Assembly: GCF_014635305.1 (NCBI RefSeq)
Contig: NZ_BMCS01000001.1
Span: 2,356,001 to 2,420,000, forward strand
Direction: 5' to 3'
DNA: 64,000 nt
Source of the DNA: Williamsia phyllosphaerae
Lineage (GTDB): Bacteria; Actinomycetota; Actinomycetes; Mycobacteriales; Mycobacteriaceae
The notes under the pieces are model-generated. The model worked only from the letters and a program-made list of their open reading frames with translations. It did not search any database and had not been told where the DNA came from. How positions within the stretch are numbered: position 1 is the first letter of the stretch; each line of letters starts with the position of its first letter. The position numbers and the translations under genes were made by a program. Shown here in pieces: positions 25,183 through 33,253 of the stretch.

Positions 25183-26310
25183 TCAGAGGTGCATCGCGTC
25201 GGCGGTGTCCTCGCCGATGGCCGGACCGAGCGTCATGCCGCGTCCGCCGGGGCCGGTGACGACCCAGACGCCGGGTGACACCTCACGGCGGCAGACGATC
25301 TCGTCCGGATCGGTGCACTGCGAGTACACGCCGGCCCAGCGTCGGACGATCGGGGGCAGATCCCGGCCGAGCAGCTCCTCGACGACGCCGCGGAGGTGGT
25401 CGTACGGGGCCTCGGCCACGTCGAAGTCGAACGGTTCGTCGTAGTGGTGGGTGTCGCCGATGGTGAGGCCGCCGTGGCTGCGCTGGACGCACAGCAGCTG
25501 CATCCTGTGCTCGGCGGCGACCTCGGCCTGTGGCTGCCGTGTGGCGAGGTCGTCGAGGGTCTCGCCGGCGAACGCCGGGTAGTAGCGGAAGCTGTCGCCG
25601 TCGGCGATCGCGGTGGTCATTGGCTCGTCGAGCGGCGCGGTCTGCATCATCTGCAGGCGCACCCGACGCACGGGTAGCTCACCGGCGAGTTCGCGCACGA
25701 GACCGCCGTGGGCAGCTCCGGCGCACAGGACGACGTTGTCGCCGTGGTGGATTCGACCCGAGTCGTCGCGCACGGTGACCCCGGCCGACGACGAGGTCAC
25801 CTCGCGCGCCTCGCATCCCGAACGGAACTCGTAGCGACCGGTGTTGCCGAGCGCCTGCCGGATGGCGGGTAGCGCCACCCGTGACTCGACGGCGCCGTCG
25901 CGGGTGCAGTGCAGGCCGGCGAGGTACTTACCGCGCAACGCGGGGTTGACGGCGAGCACCTCGTCCGGATCGAGGAGACGGAAACCGCGGTCGGCTGCGT
26001 CGGTGCGCGCGGCCACGTCCTCGGCCACGGCCACCTCTTCTGCGCTGCGCAGCAACGTGATCGAGCCCGCGGGGCGGAAGCCCACGCCGGGAACCGAACG
26101 GCCGATCTCTTCCCACAGATCGCGGGATCGGTTGGCGGTCGCCAGTTCCCCCGCGCTGCGGCCGGACACCCAGACGAGGCCGAAGTTGCGCACGGTGGCG
26201 CCGCGCGCTTCCGCCTCACGCTCCAGGTGGACGACGTGGTGGCCGCGGAGGACGGCCGAGCGTGCGTGGGAGGTGCCGAGGATGCCTCCGCCGATGACGA
26301 TGATTCTCAT
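25183..26310 (-). CDS. FAD-dependent oxidoreductase of phosphonate operons (TIGR03364/HpnW type)
   Basis: 375 residues from ATG 26310. The FAD dinucleotide fold is at the extreme N-terminus (RIIVIGGGILGTSHAR, then VVHLEREAEARG). ATVRNFGLVWVSGR is characteristic of the DAO-like group tied to phosphonate operons, and GRGMTLGPAIGEDTAD closes the FAD site. Recent work on related enzymes indicates oxidative deamination of 2-aminoethylphosphonate or its N-methyl form to phosphonoacetaldehyde. It is the first gene of the minus-strand operon, directly behind two GntR-type operators. Confidence 0.85.
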   Translation of the reverse strand: MRIIVIGGGILGTSHARSAVLRGHHVVHLEREAEARGATVRNFGLVWVSGRSAGELATANRSRDLWEEIGRSVPGVGFRPAGSITLLRSAEEVAVAEDVAARTDAADRGFRLLDPDEVLAVNPALRGKYLAGLHCTRDGAVESRVALPAIRQALGNTGRYEFRSGCEAREVTSSSAGVTVRDDSGRIHHGDNVVLCAGAAHGGLVRELAGELPVRRVRLQMMQTAPLDEPMTTAIADGDSFRYYPAFAGETLDDLATRQPQAEVAAEHRMQLLCVQRSHGGLTIGDTHHYDEPFDFDVAEAPYDHLRGVVEELLGRDLPPIVRRWAGVYSQCTDPDEIVCRREVSPGVWVVTGPGGRGMTLGPAIGEDTADAMHL

Positions 26311-26325
26311 GAGGCCAGCGTGCAC

Positions 26326-26343
26326 GATTGGTCTAGACCAATC
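26326..26343. promoter_or_regulatory. GntR operator 1, perfect palindrome
   Basis: GATTGGTCTAGACCAATC, an 18-bp perfect palindrome lying 15 bp upstream of the FAD oxidoreductase start. The core TGGTCTAGACCA matches the well-known operator type of HutC-class GntR regulators (DasR, PhnF). Confidence 0.9.
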
Positions 26344-26373
26344 AATGACGAGCGGGACAACGCTGGGTTAACA

Positions 26374-26389
26374 ATTGGTATAGACCAAT
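26374..26389. promoter_or_regulatory. GntR operator 2
   Basis: ATTGGT-ATAG-ACCAAT, the same half-sites as operator 1, with centres 47 bp apart. It lies 16 bp before the HD-domain gene start. The core TGGTATAGACCA is, to my knowledge, the sequence bound by mycobacterial PhnF. Confidence 0.9.
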
Positions 26390-26405
26390 ACGCTAGGCTC
26401 AGGGA

Positions 26406-26921
26406 ATGGACGTCATCGACGAGACGGCGGAGGTGCTGGCCTCGCTGCGTGGGGTGTGGGACGAGGTCGAGGTGGACGAACTCGACCACGCGCTGCAGGC
26501 GGGTGCCCGGGCGGTCGCCGACGGCGCCGACGACGAACTCGTGCTCGCGAGTGTGCTGCACGACGTCGGGCACAGCCCGCTGGTGGCCGTCGATGCGTCG
26601 GTGGGTCACGAGGCGGCGGCGCAGCAGTGGCTCACCACGCACTTCGGTGCCCGCGTCGGGTGGCTGGCCGGATCGCACGTCGAGGCCAAGCAGTACCTCG
26701 CCGCCACCGACCCCGACTATGCCGCGACGTTGTCGCCGACCTCGATCCGGTCGTTGGCGTATCAGGGCGGCGCGATCGCCGGGTCATCCCGCGTCGATCA
26801 CGCCTGGTGGCCGGATGCACTGCGGCTGCGCCGCTACGACGACGCCGCCAAAGTGCCCGGGGCGCAGGCGCTGTCGATCGACCAGGTGCTGGAGTTCGCG
26901 CGGCGGGTGGCGTCTCGGTGA
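26406..26921 (+). CDS. HD-domain phosphonate-degradation protein (PhnZ-like)
   Basis: 171 residues. The metal-binding HD signature is in ASVLHDVGHSP (about residue 57), with a second His cluster GHEAAAQQWL and GSHVEAKQYLAAT. HVEAKQYL is typical of PhnZ-type mixed-valent di-iron oxygenases that cleave 1-hydroxy-alkylphosphonates. PhnZ normally needs a PhnY-type hydroxylase, and none is in this window. The gene is divergent from the FAD oxidoreductase and overlaps the GntR gene by GTGA. Confidence 0.8.
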   Translation: MDVIDETAEVLASLRGVWDEVEVDELDHALQAGARAVADGADDELVLASVLHDVGHSPLVAVDASVGHEAAAQQWLTTHFGARVGWLAGSHVEAKQYLAATDPDYAATLSPTSIRSLAYQGGAIAGSSRVDHAWWPDALRLRRYDDAAKVPGAQALSIDQVLEFARRVASR

Positions 26922-27625
26922 CCGCGGCACCCAGGGTCCCCAAGTACTACGCCGTGCGCACCGAACTGGAACGGATCGTCGAGACGCTGCACGTGGGGGA
27001 CTCGGTACCCGCCGAGCGCGACCTGGCGGAGCGCTTCGGGGTGTCGCGCGAGACGGTCCGTCAGGCGTTTCACGAGTTGCTGGTCGAGGGTCGTATCGAG
27101 CGACGGGGACGCGGCACCGTGGTCTCGGCGCCCAAGCTCGTCCAACCGCTGTCGCTGCTGTCGTACACCGAGGGCGCCATCAGCCACGGTCGGGTGCCAG
27201 GGCGTCTGCTGGTGACGTGGGAGGACATCACCGGTGACGACGAGCTGTGCGAGGAGCTGCACATCGAGTCCGGGTCGACCGTGATGCATCTCGAGCGGGT
27301 CCTGCTGGCCGACGGCGCACGCCTGGGGTTGGAGAGCACCTACCTGCCCTGGAATCGCTTCGGTTCTTTCACCGACACCTTCGATCCCACCACCTCGCTG
27401 TACGCAGCCATCCGCGAGGTCGGTGTGCACTTCGGCAGCGCGAACGAGCGCATCGAGACCGTTCTGGCGTCACCCCGCGAGGCGACGTTGCTCGAGACCA
27501 CCACCGCGATGCCGATGCTGCTGATGCACCGACGCAGCCTCGACGTCGACGGACGTCCGATCGAGAAGGTCAGGTCGCTCTACCGCGGCGACCGGGTGGC
27601 CTTCGAGGCCGTCCTGCGGGACTAG
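26918..27625 (+). CDS. GntR family regulator (HutC/PhnF class)
   Basis: 235 residues from GTG 26918. The N-terminal winged HTH is VPAERDLAERFGVSRETVRQAF. The C-terminal UTRA/chorismate-lyase-like ligand domain (about 90-235) has VMHLERVLLADGARLGLESTYLP and LLMHRRSLDVDGRPIEKVRSLYRGD. It is translationally coupled to the HD gene. The two TGGT-N4-ACCA palindromes in the divergent promoter are the expected sites, so it should repress both arms and itself. The ligand is probably a phosphonate or catabolite. Confidence 0.9.
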   Translation: MTAAPRVPKYYAVRTELERIVETLHVGDSVPAERDLAERFGVSRETVRQAFHELLVEGRIERRGRGTVVSAPKLVQPLSLLSYTEGAISHGRVPGRLLVTWEDITGDDELCEELHIESGSTVMHLERVLLADGARLGLESTYLPWNRFGSFTDTFDPTTSLYAAIREVGVHFGSANERIETVLASPREATLLETTTAMPMLLMHRRSLDVDGRPIEKVRSLYRGDRVAFEAVLRD

Positions 27626-27632
27626 CCCTGCG

Positions 27633-29222
27633 TCAGCGGTCGCGCTTGCGGGGGAAGATCGGCAACGATCGGCGCGCCTTGGCGCCGGCCAACATCTCCG
27701 CGCGCTCGGTGAGCTTCACCCGCGGTCGACCCGAGCTCTCGCCACGCTCACGCTCGATCCGGTCGATGGCGCGGATCCCGCGGTGGCGCACCGGCTTCAG
27801 GTTCTTGCGCCGGAGGAGCTTGGCGAACCCGCCTTCCGGACGCGTGCTGACGTCGAGCGCGCCGGACGCGGCGTCGTCGATGAACGCCTGGACGGTCTCC
27901 TCGGCGCAGGCGCGGTTGGCGCCGATACCACCCGAGGGACCCCGTCGAGCCCATCCGACGACGTAGGCGCCGGGGACCGGTGCGGTCCCGTCGACGATCC
28001 GTCCGTCGGCGTTGGGGATCCGACCCGCGTCGGCGTCGAACGGCAGCCCGGCGACGGGTCGGGTCCGGTAGCCGATGGAGGAGACGACGTTGTCGGCCGG
28101 GATGAGGTGCTCGGTCTCACCCGTGCGCACCCGGACCCCGGCGACCTGGCCGTTGCCGACGACCTCGAGCGGAGAGGTGTTGTACAGGAACACGATCCGC
28201 TTACGACTCGGGTCCACCGGGGTGGAGAAGTCGATCGACGCCGGATCGGAACCGTCGAGGGCTACGATCTCGATACCCGGGGTGTTGGCGAGCGCGGCGT
28301 ACTCCGCCGGCGTGTACGCGGCCGAATCAGGCCCGCGCCGCCCCAGAAGGACGACCTCGCCGACGCGGTTGTCGCGCAGGAACGGCAGCGACCGGTCGGC
28401 GATGTCGGTGCGGCCGAGATCGTCGACGTCGGTGTGCAGCAGTCGGACGATGTCGAGGGCCACGTTGCCGGTGCCCACCAACACCGTGCGCCCGACACGG
28501 GCGGACTGCAACGGGTTCGAGACGTCGGGCAGGCCGTTGTACCAGGCGACGACCTCGGTGGCGGAGGTGCTGCCCGGGAGATCCTCGCCGGGGATGCCCA
28601 GACGCTTGGGCTCCGACGCGCCGATGGCGTAGATGACGCCGTGGAAGTGCTGCGCGAGCTCGGTGGGCGAGAAGTCCTTGCCCACTTCGAGATTCCCCAG
28701 CAGCGTGACCCGTGGATCGCGCAGGTGCAGGTCGAAACCGTGGGTGATGTTCTTGGTCGCCGGGTGGTCCGGGGCCACACCGGACCGCACGAGCCCGCCG
28801 GGCGTGGGGAGCTTGTCGATGACGGTGATCTGGGCGTCGGTGCGCATCAGCAGGGTGCGGATCGCGTAGCCGGCCGACGGGCCGGTGCCGATGACCGCGA
28901 CCTGCAGGTCGTCGGGGAGGCGCTGCAGGGCGATGTACTCGGTCGGGGAGAACGCCTGCGAGGTCTCGCGGTCGCGGTAGTAGGCGGCGTTGACCTCCGC
29001 GAAGTGCGCGTCACGCGGTCCGAGCCGGTCGACGGGGAAGATCGCGTCGACCGGGCAGGCGTCCGAACAGGCGCCGCAGTCGATGCAGGTGTCGGGATCG
29101 ATGTGCAGGATGTCCGCTGAACCGAACCCGGGTTCGCCGGGTGCGGGGTGGATGCAGTTGACCGGGCAGACCGAGACGCACCCCGCGTCGCTGCAACACG
29201 ATTGTGTGATGGCGAACGCCAT
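27633..29222 (-). CDS. fprB: Ferredoxin-fused ferredoxin-NADP reductase (FprB type)
   Basis: 529 residues. The N-terminal 2x[4Fe-4S]/7Fe ferredoxin domain has CCSDAGCVSVCPVNCIHP and CIDCGACSDACPVDAI (about residues 1-75). An adrenodoxin reductase-like part follows, with the FAD fold VAVIGTGPSAGYA (about 108), the NADPH fold VLVGTGNVALD (about 245) and SSIGYRTR near the end. The C-terminal ~70 residues are basic and beyond the usual domain. It delivers electrons from NADPH. Its neighbour 66 bp upstream on the same strand is an AurF-type diiron oxygenase, a plausible partner. Confidence 0.88.
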   Translation of the reverse strand: MAFAITQSCCSDAGCVSVCPVNCIHPAPGEPGFGSADILHIDPDTCIDCGACSDACPVDAIFPVDRLGPRDAHFAEVNAAYYRDRETSQAFSPTEYIALQRLPDDLQVAVIGTGPSAGYAIRTLLMRTDAQITVIDKLPTPGGLVRSGVAPDHPATKNITHGFDLHLRDPRVTLLGNLEVGKDFSPTELAQHFHGVIYAIGASEPKRLGIPGEDLPGSTSATEVVAWYNGLPDVSNPLQSARVGRTVLVGTGNVALDIVRLLHTDVDDLGRTDIADRSLPFLRDNRVGEVVLLGRRGPDSAAYTPAEYAALANTPGIEIVALDGSDPASIDFSTPVDPSRKRIVFLYNTSPLEVVGNGQVAGVRVRTGETEHLIPADNVVSSIGYRTRPVAGLPFDADAGRIPNADGRIVDGTAPVPGAYVVGWARRGPSGGIGANRACAEETVQAFIDDAASGALDVSTRPEGGFAKLLRRKNLKPVRHRGIRAIDRIERERGESSGRPRVKLTERAEMLAGAKARRSLPIFPRKRDR

Positions 29223-29288
29223 TGCGGTTACCCCACTTCTTTGTCGGGACGATTCGATCTCGGACGCCCGCGGAGGGGCGTTCGACGT

Positions 29289-30206
29289 CTACAGGATGCG
29301 TGCCCTGCGGTACCAGAACGATGCGGGCCGGGTCAGCAGGCCGACACTGTCGAGGAACTCCATCAGGTGCACGCAGCTGGTGCGCATCATCGAGTGGAAG
29401 TGGCTGTTGCGCTTCCGCGTCGCGACGGCGCGGTCCCGGTCGAGTCCGGCGTCGGAGTACGCCTTCGGGTCGTGCAGGCTGGTCACGATGGCGAACGAGG
29501 CGATCGCGATGATCAGTGCGCTGAACTGGCGACGGAACCAGCCGACGCCGACCATCGACTCGCGGACCTCTTCGCGCGCGAACTTCATGTGGCGCGATTC
29601 CTCGAGCACGTGGATCTCGTTGACGGTCCGCACGAACGGCAACACGCGGTCGTCGTTCATGCAGCCACGCTGGAAGACGTCGAGGACCTCCTCGGCGACG
29701 AGGATCGCGGCGTAGGCGACCTCGTTGCGGGCCAGCGCCATGAACGCCTTGCCCAACCAGCCGACGAAACGCGACGGGCGGTAGGACGCGCCGACCATCT
29801 TCTCCGACGCCTTGGCGAACATCAGCGAGTGACGGCACTCGTCGGCGATCTCGATCAGTGACCACTGGAACTCGGGCGAGTGGTACTCGCCGAGGTACTG
29901 GTCACGGATGACCATCTCCTGCAGGATCATCTCGAACCAGATCCCGTTGGTCATGACCGACGCGAACTCGTACCGGGTGAGCGCGATCTGCTGTTCCTCG
30001 GTCAGTTCGTCCCACATCTCGGTGCCGTACAGCGAGCACCACTCGGGGCTACAGCCGTACTTGGAGGGGTCCATCGGTTCGGACCAGTCGATCTCGGTCA
30101 TCGCGTTGCGCGAGAGCCGCGCTGCCGATGCGATCAGTCGATCCGACACCTCGCCGGGCCCCTGATCGAGTCGGGTCGCCTGCACACTGTCTGCGGTCAC
30201 CGTCAT
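29289..30206 (-). CDS. AurF-like diiron oxygenase
   Basis: 305 residues from ATG 30206 with GGAGG 8-9 nt upstream. Helical ferritin-like fold with metal-ligand candidates in YEFASVMTNGIWFEM, EIADECRHSLMF, EEVLDVFQR and EIHVLEESRHMKFAREEV. These spacings match the p-aminobenzoate N-oxygenase AurF family. A hydrophobic stretch (FSALIIAIASFAIVTS) precedes the C-terminus. The substrate is unknown; such enzymes oxidise amines or fatty acyl chains. The ferredoxin reductase gene downstream fits as electron donor. Confidence 0.82.
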   Translation of the reverse strand: MTVTADSVQATRLDQGPGEVSDRLIASAARLSRNAMTEIDWSEPMDPSKYGCSPEWCSLYGTEMWDELTEEQQIALTRYEFASVMTNGIWFEMILQEMVIRDQYLGEYHSPEFQWSLIEIADECRHSLMFAKASEKMVGASYRPSRFVGWLGKAFMALARNEVAYAAILVAEEVLDVFQRGCMNDDRVLPFVRTVNEIHVLEESRHMKFAREEVRESMVGVGWFRRQFSALIIAIASFAIVTSLHDPKAYSDAGLDRDRAVATRKRNSHFHSMMRTSCVHLMEFLDSVGLLTRPASFWYRRARIL

Positions 30207-30225
30207 CGCACACCTCCGTAATCTG

Positions 30226-30239
30226 ACAACACTCGTTGT
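30226..30239. promoter_or_regulatory. Candidate operator/promoter of the diiron oxygenase gene
   Basis: ACAAC-ACTC-GTTGT inverted repeat, 20 bp upstream of the start codon. On the minus strand it lies between TTGACT and GATTAC-like promoter elements. Outer arms TGACAA (30224) and TTGTCA (30252) add a second, wider symmetry. No regulator gene is adjacent. Confidence 0.45.
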
Positions 30240-30372
30240 AGTCAACGTTCATTGTCACGGTACGGGTCGGGTGCACGGTTGTAAACCGTCAATCGGGTTC
30301 CGGGTCGCCGTCCGTGGACGCTCTGACCTGCGGTACACGCGTGTATCGCCCGAGACCGGCCGTGGGGCGTCC

Positions 30373-30999
30373 TCAGTGGCGTCGCGGAGTGGGAAGCAGT
30401 CGACCCGCCACGGTCGCGAGCGCGTCGCCGTCGCGCAGAGCGTGATGGGCGATGCCGGCGGCGGTGAGCCGCTCGTGCAGCGCGGTGCACAGCCTGCCCT
30501 CCTCGAACGCGGTCGTCCCCACGTGCGGGATCAGCGGCCGATCCAGGATCCCCAGCCCGGTCATCAGCGGATCCGTTCCGGCCGCCCGGGGGTCGTCGAT
30601 CTCGGAGATCAGGGTCAGATCCGCGCACAGGATCGCGGCCCCCGCGCTGTATCCGGCGTAGGCGAGCGACGAGTCGAGGATGCGACGGATGATGACGTCA
30701 TCGGCCCCTGACCTGGCCATCGCCGCGCGCAGGACGAAGGTGTTGCCGCCCCGCACCCACAGGGCGTCGACCGTGCGCAGTCGCTCGACGTCGGTGTCGG
30801 AACGCAGGTCGAGTCGCTCCGGGAGCAGGCCCAGGTGCTCGAGTTCGTCGCGTTCGACCTCCCAGGCCATCTGCGTCTCGTCGTCGGGCCGGTCGTCGAC
30901 CGCGTTGAGCACGACGCCCACCGACGCGCCGGAGCCGAGCACCTCGACGAGTCGGTCGGGGTGATCGCCCACGCCCATGGAGGAGAGGTAGAGCCGCAT
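30373..30999 (-). CDS. Peptidase E-like (S51 / class I GATase-like) protein
   Basis: 208 residues from ATG 30999. AYAGYSAGAAILCADL has the GYSAG nucleophile elbow of dipeptidase E / cyanophycinase-like enzymes (about residue 118). GGNTFVLRAAM is the other conserved loop, and HVGTTAFEEGR follows. It is cytosolic and may cleave Asp-X dipeptides; this is inferred from the family. It is divergent from the SDR gene at 31099 across 100 bp. Confidence 0.8.
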   Translation of the reverse strand: MRLYLSSMGVGDHPDRLVEVLGSGASVGVVLNAVDDRPDDETQMAWEVERDELEHLGLLPERLDLRSDTDVERLRTVDALWVRGGNTFVLRAAMARSGADDVIIRRILDSSLAYAGYSAGAAILCADLTLISEIDDPRAAGTDPLMTGLGILDRPLIPHVGTTAFEEGRLCTALHERLTAAGIAHHALRDGDALATVAGRLLPTPRRH

Positions 31000-31098
31000 G
31001 CACGCGAGCCTAGGCCGGGCCGGGTCGATGCCGTGGGGTAGAACACAGTGCAGTGCCGCGAGTGGCGGATCTCGCGACCGACGACGGGGAGAGTGCAG

Positions 31099-31962
31099 AT
31101 GAGCGGTGTCGAGGATCGGGTGGTCGTGGTGACCGGTGCCGGCGGCGGGCTGGGTCGGGAGTACGCGAAGCTGCTCGCCGCGGAGGGCGCGCTGGTGGTC
31201 GTCAACGATCTCGGTGGCGCGCGGGACGGTTCCGGGTCGGGGTCGACCATGGCCGACGCGGTGGTCGAGGAGATCATCGCCGCCGGCGGTCGGGCCGTGC
31301 CCAACTACGACTCCGTCGCCACCGCCGAGGGGGCGGAATCGCTCATCCGCACCGCGCTCGACACCTACGGCGCGATCCACGGCGTGGTCAACAACGCCGG
31401 CATCCTGCGGGACAGCTCGTTCCACAAGATGACCGCCGAGGCGTTCGACGCCGTGCTCAAGGTGCATCTGTACGGCGGCTACAACGTGACCCGTGCGGCG
31501 TGGCCGCACTTCCGCGAGCAGCACTTCGGCCGCGTCGTGGTGGCGACATCGACCAGCGGTCTCTACGGCAACTTCGGGCAGGCCAACTACGGCGCCGCGA
31601 AGATGGGACTGGTCGGTCTGATCAACACCCTCGCCGTCGAGGGCGCGAAGTACTCGATCACGGCCAACGCCGTCGCGCCGCTGGCGGCGACCCGCATGAC
31701 CGAGGACATCGCGCCCGCGGAGATGCTCGAGAAGATCTCGCCCGCGTTCGTCGCCCCGGTCATCGTCGCGCTGATGAGCGAGGAGTGCACCGACACCGGC
31801 TCGATCTTCGAGGTCGGGGGTGGCCAGGTGCAGCGAGCGCAGCTGTTCCGCAGCACGGGTGCGAAGTTCGACGCGCCCCCGTCGGTCGACGAACTGCGGG
31901 CGCAGTGGGACCGCATCACCGACATGGGCGACTCGGCGCCGGGCGGTAACCCGCTGGGCTGA
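31099..31962 (+). CDS. SDR oxidoreductase, (3R)-hydroxyacyl-CoA dehydrogenase-like
   Basis: 287 residues from ATG 31099 with GGGGAGAG upstream. VVVTGAGGGLGREYAKLLAAEG and VVVNDLGGARDGSGSG are the extended cofactor loop typical of peroxisomal multifunctional enzyme type 2 and its bacterial SDR relatives. NNAGILRDSSF, TSTSGLYGNFGQANYGAAK supplies Ser-Tyr-Lys. These enzymes oxidise 3-hydroxyacyl-CoA in fatty acid or sterol side-chain degradation. A MaoC hydratase gene 830 bp downstream suggests the same pathway, although a lysozyme gene lies between. Confidence 0.86.
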   Translation: MSGVEDRVVVVTGAGGGLGREYAKLLAAEGALVVVNDLGGARDGSGSGSTMADAVVEEIIAAGGRAVPNYDSVATAEGAESLIRTALDTYGAIHGVVNNAGILRDSSFHKMTAEAFDAVLKVHLYGGYNVTRAAWPHFREQHFGRVVVATSTSGLYGNFGQANYGAAKMGLVGLINTLAVEGAKYSITANAVAPLAATRMTEDIAPAEMLEKISPAFVAPVIVALMSEECTDTGSIFEVGGGQVQRAQLFRSTGAKFDAPPSVDELRAQWDRITDMGDSAPGGNPLG

Positions 31963-32053
31963 CGCCCTTCCCGCGGGTGACATTCACACCAACCTCCTGC
32001 GAATATCGCGCCACAGCTGTACCTGGACCCACTCGAGCACCTACCGTCACACC

Positions 32054-32776
32054 ATGACTTCGACTTCTTGTCAACGATGGCGGCGCGTCACGGCCGCCGT
32101 CATGGCGGCATCGGCGCTGGTGATGGGCTCAGGAGCCGTCGCAAACGCGGAATCCGGTCCGGACGTGTCGTCGCATCAACACGACGGAGGTCAGCTGATC
32201 AACTGGTTCGCCGTCAAGGCGTCCGGTCAGAACTTCGCGATGGTGAAGGCCACCGAGGGGTTGTCGTACGTGAACCCGTACTTCGTCCCCGACTCGATCG
32301 GGATGCGCCTGGCGGGGGTGGCCCGCGGCTCGTACCACTACGCCGACCCCAGCCTGCCCGCCGCACCGCAGGCGGCGTTGTTCGCGACGATCACCCTCGG
32401 GATCAACGGCTATGGCGACATGCCGCCCGTGCTCGACCTCGAGCAGTCGGGCGGCCTGTCGCCCGCGGCGTTGATCGGGTGGACCCATCAGTACCTCGAC
32501 ACCGTCCGCGCCCTGACCGGGCGTACGCCGATCATCTACACCTATCCGAACTTCTGGCGGACCAGGATGGCCGACACCACCCAGTTCAGGGGCTACCCGC
32601 TGTGGATCGCCGACTACAACGGCAGGGCGCAGCCCGGACCGCTCCCGGGCGGATGGAGTCGGTGGACCTTCTGGCAGTACACCGACAAAGCGCGCATCCC
32701 GGGGATCTCCGGACCCGTCGACAAGAACAGCTACAGCGGCGCGCAGGGACCACTTCGCGCCTACTCGCGTAGCTAG
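32054..32776 (+). CDS. Secreted GH25 family lysozyme
   Basis: 240 residues. A signal peptide (RRVTAAVMAASALVMGSGAVANA) ends at ANA-ES, followed by a GH25 domain. GPDVSSHQ holds the first Asp, FAMVKATEG follows, and PPVLDLEQSGG has the Asp-x-Glu catalytic pair (about residue 134). IIYTYPNFW and WTFWQYTD complete the fold. It would hydrolyse the glycan strand of peptidoglycan outside the membrane. There is no cell-wall-binding domain. Phage origin is possible, but no other phage gene is near. Confidence 0.88.
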   Translation: MTSTSCQRWRRVTAAVMAASALVMGSGAVANAESGPDVSSHQHDGGQLINWFAVKASGQNFAMVKATEGLSYVNPYFVPDSIGMRLAGVARGSYHYADPSLPAAPQAALFATITLGINGYGDMPPVLDLEQSGGLSPAALIGWTHQYLDTVRALTGRTPIIYTYPNFWRTRMADTTQFRGYPLWIADYNGRAQPGPLPGGWSRWTFWQYTDKARIPGISGPVDKNSYSGAQGPLRAYSRS

Positions 32777-32794
32777 GCCGGTAGCTTCGACGTC

Positions 32795-33253
32795 ATGCGA
32801 ACGTTCACATCTGCAGACGACATCCTGGCCGCCGTGGGCGAGACCCTCGGCACGAGCGAGTGGCTCACCGTCACCCAGGAGCGGGTGAACCAGTTCGCCG
32901 AGGCGACCGGCGATCACCAGTGGATCCACGTCGACGTGGAGCGGGCGAACGCGGAGAGCCCGTTCGGCGGTCCCATCGCCCACGGCTACCTGACGCTGTC
33001 CCTCGTGCCGATGCTCGCATGGCAGATCTACTCCATCGAGAACGCGAAACTGGGGATCAACTACGGGTCGAACAAGGTTCGCTTCCCGTCGCCGGTCCCG
33101 GTCGGGTCCGACGTGCAGCTGACCGCGACGTTGTCGGAGGCGACGACCAAGCCCGACGGCTCCGTCGAGATGATCGTGACCCAGTCGCTGACCGTCCGCG
33201 ACGCCGCCAAGCCCTCGCTGGTCGCGGAGACCATCACGCGCGTGGCGTTCTGA
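32795..33253 (+). CDS. MaoC family (R)-enoyl-CoA hydratase-like protein
   Basis: 152 residues. VNQFAEATGDHQWIHVDVERAN with following GGPIAHGYLTLSL is the hydratase-2 motif, carrying the catalytic Asp (D of GDH) and His. It is a single hot-dog domain, active as a dimer. It hydrates trans-2-enoyl-CoA. The start is ATG 32795, and its 3' end overlaps the convergent FAD-oxidase gene by 20 bp. Confidence 0.85.
   Translation: MRTFTSADDILAAVGETLGTSEWLTVTQERVNQFAEATGDHQWIHVDVERANAESPFGGPIAHGYLTLSLVPMLAWQIYSIENAKLGINYGSNKVRFPSPVPVGSDVQLTATLSEATTKPDGSVEMIVTQSLTVRDAAKPSLVAETITRVAF

Noticed and set aside
27783..29120. Long plus-strand frame opposite the ferredoxin reductase gene
   Set aside because: The minus-strand frame has clear ferredoxin and reductase motifs; the plus frame has none.
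30049..30276. Minus-strand 75-codon frame upstream of the diiron oxygenase
   Set aside because: Overlaps the oxygenase N-terminus and its promoter, with no recognisable protein features.
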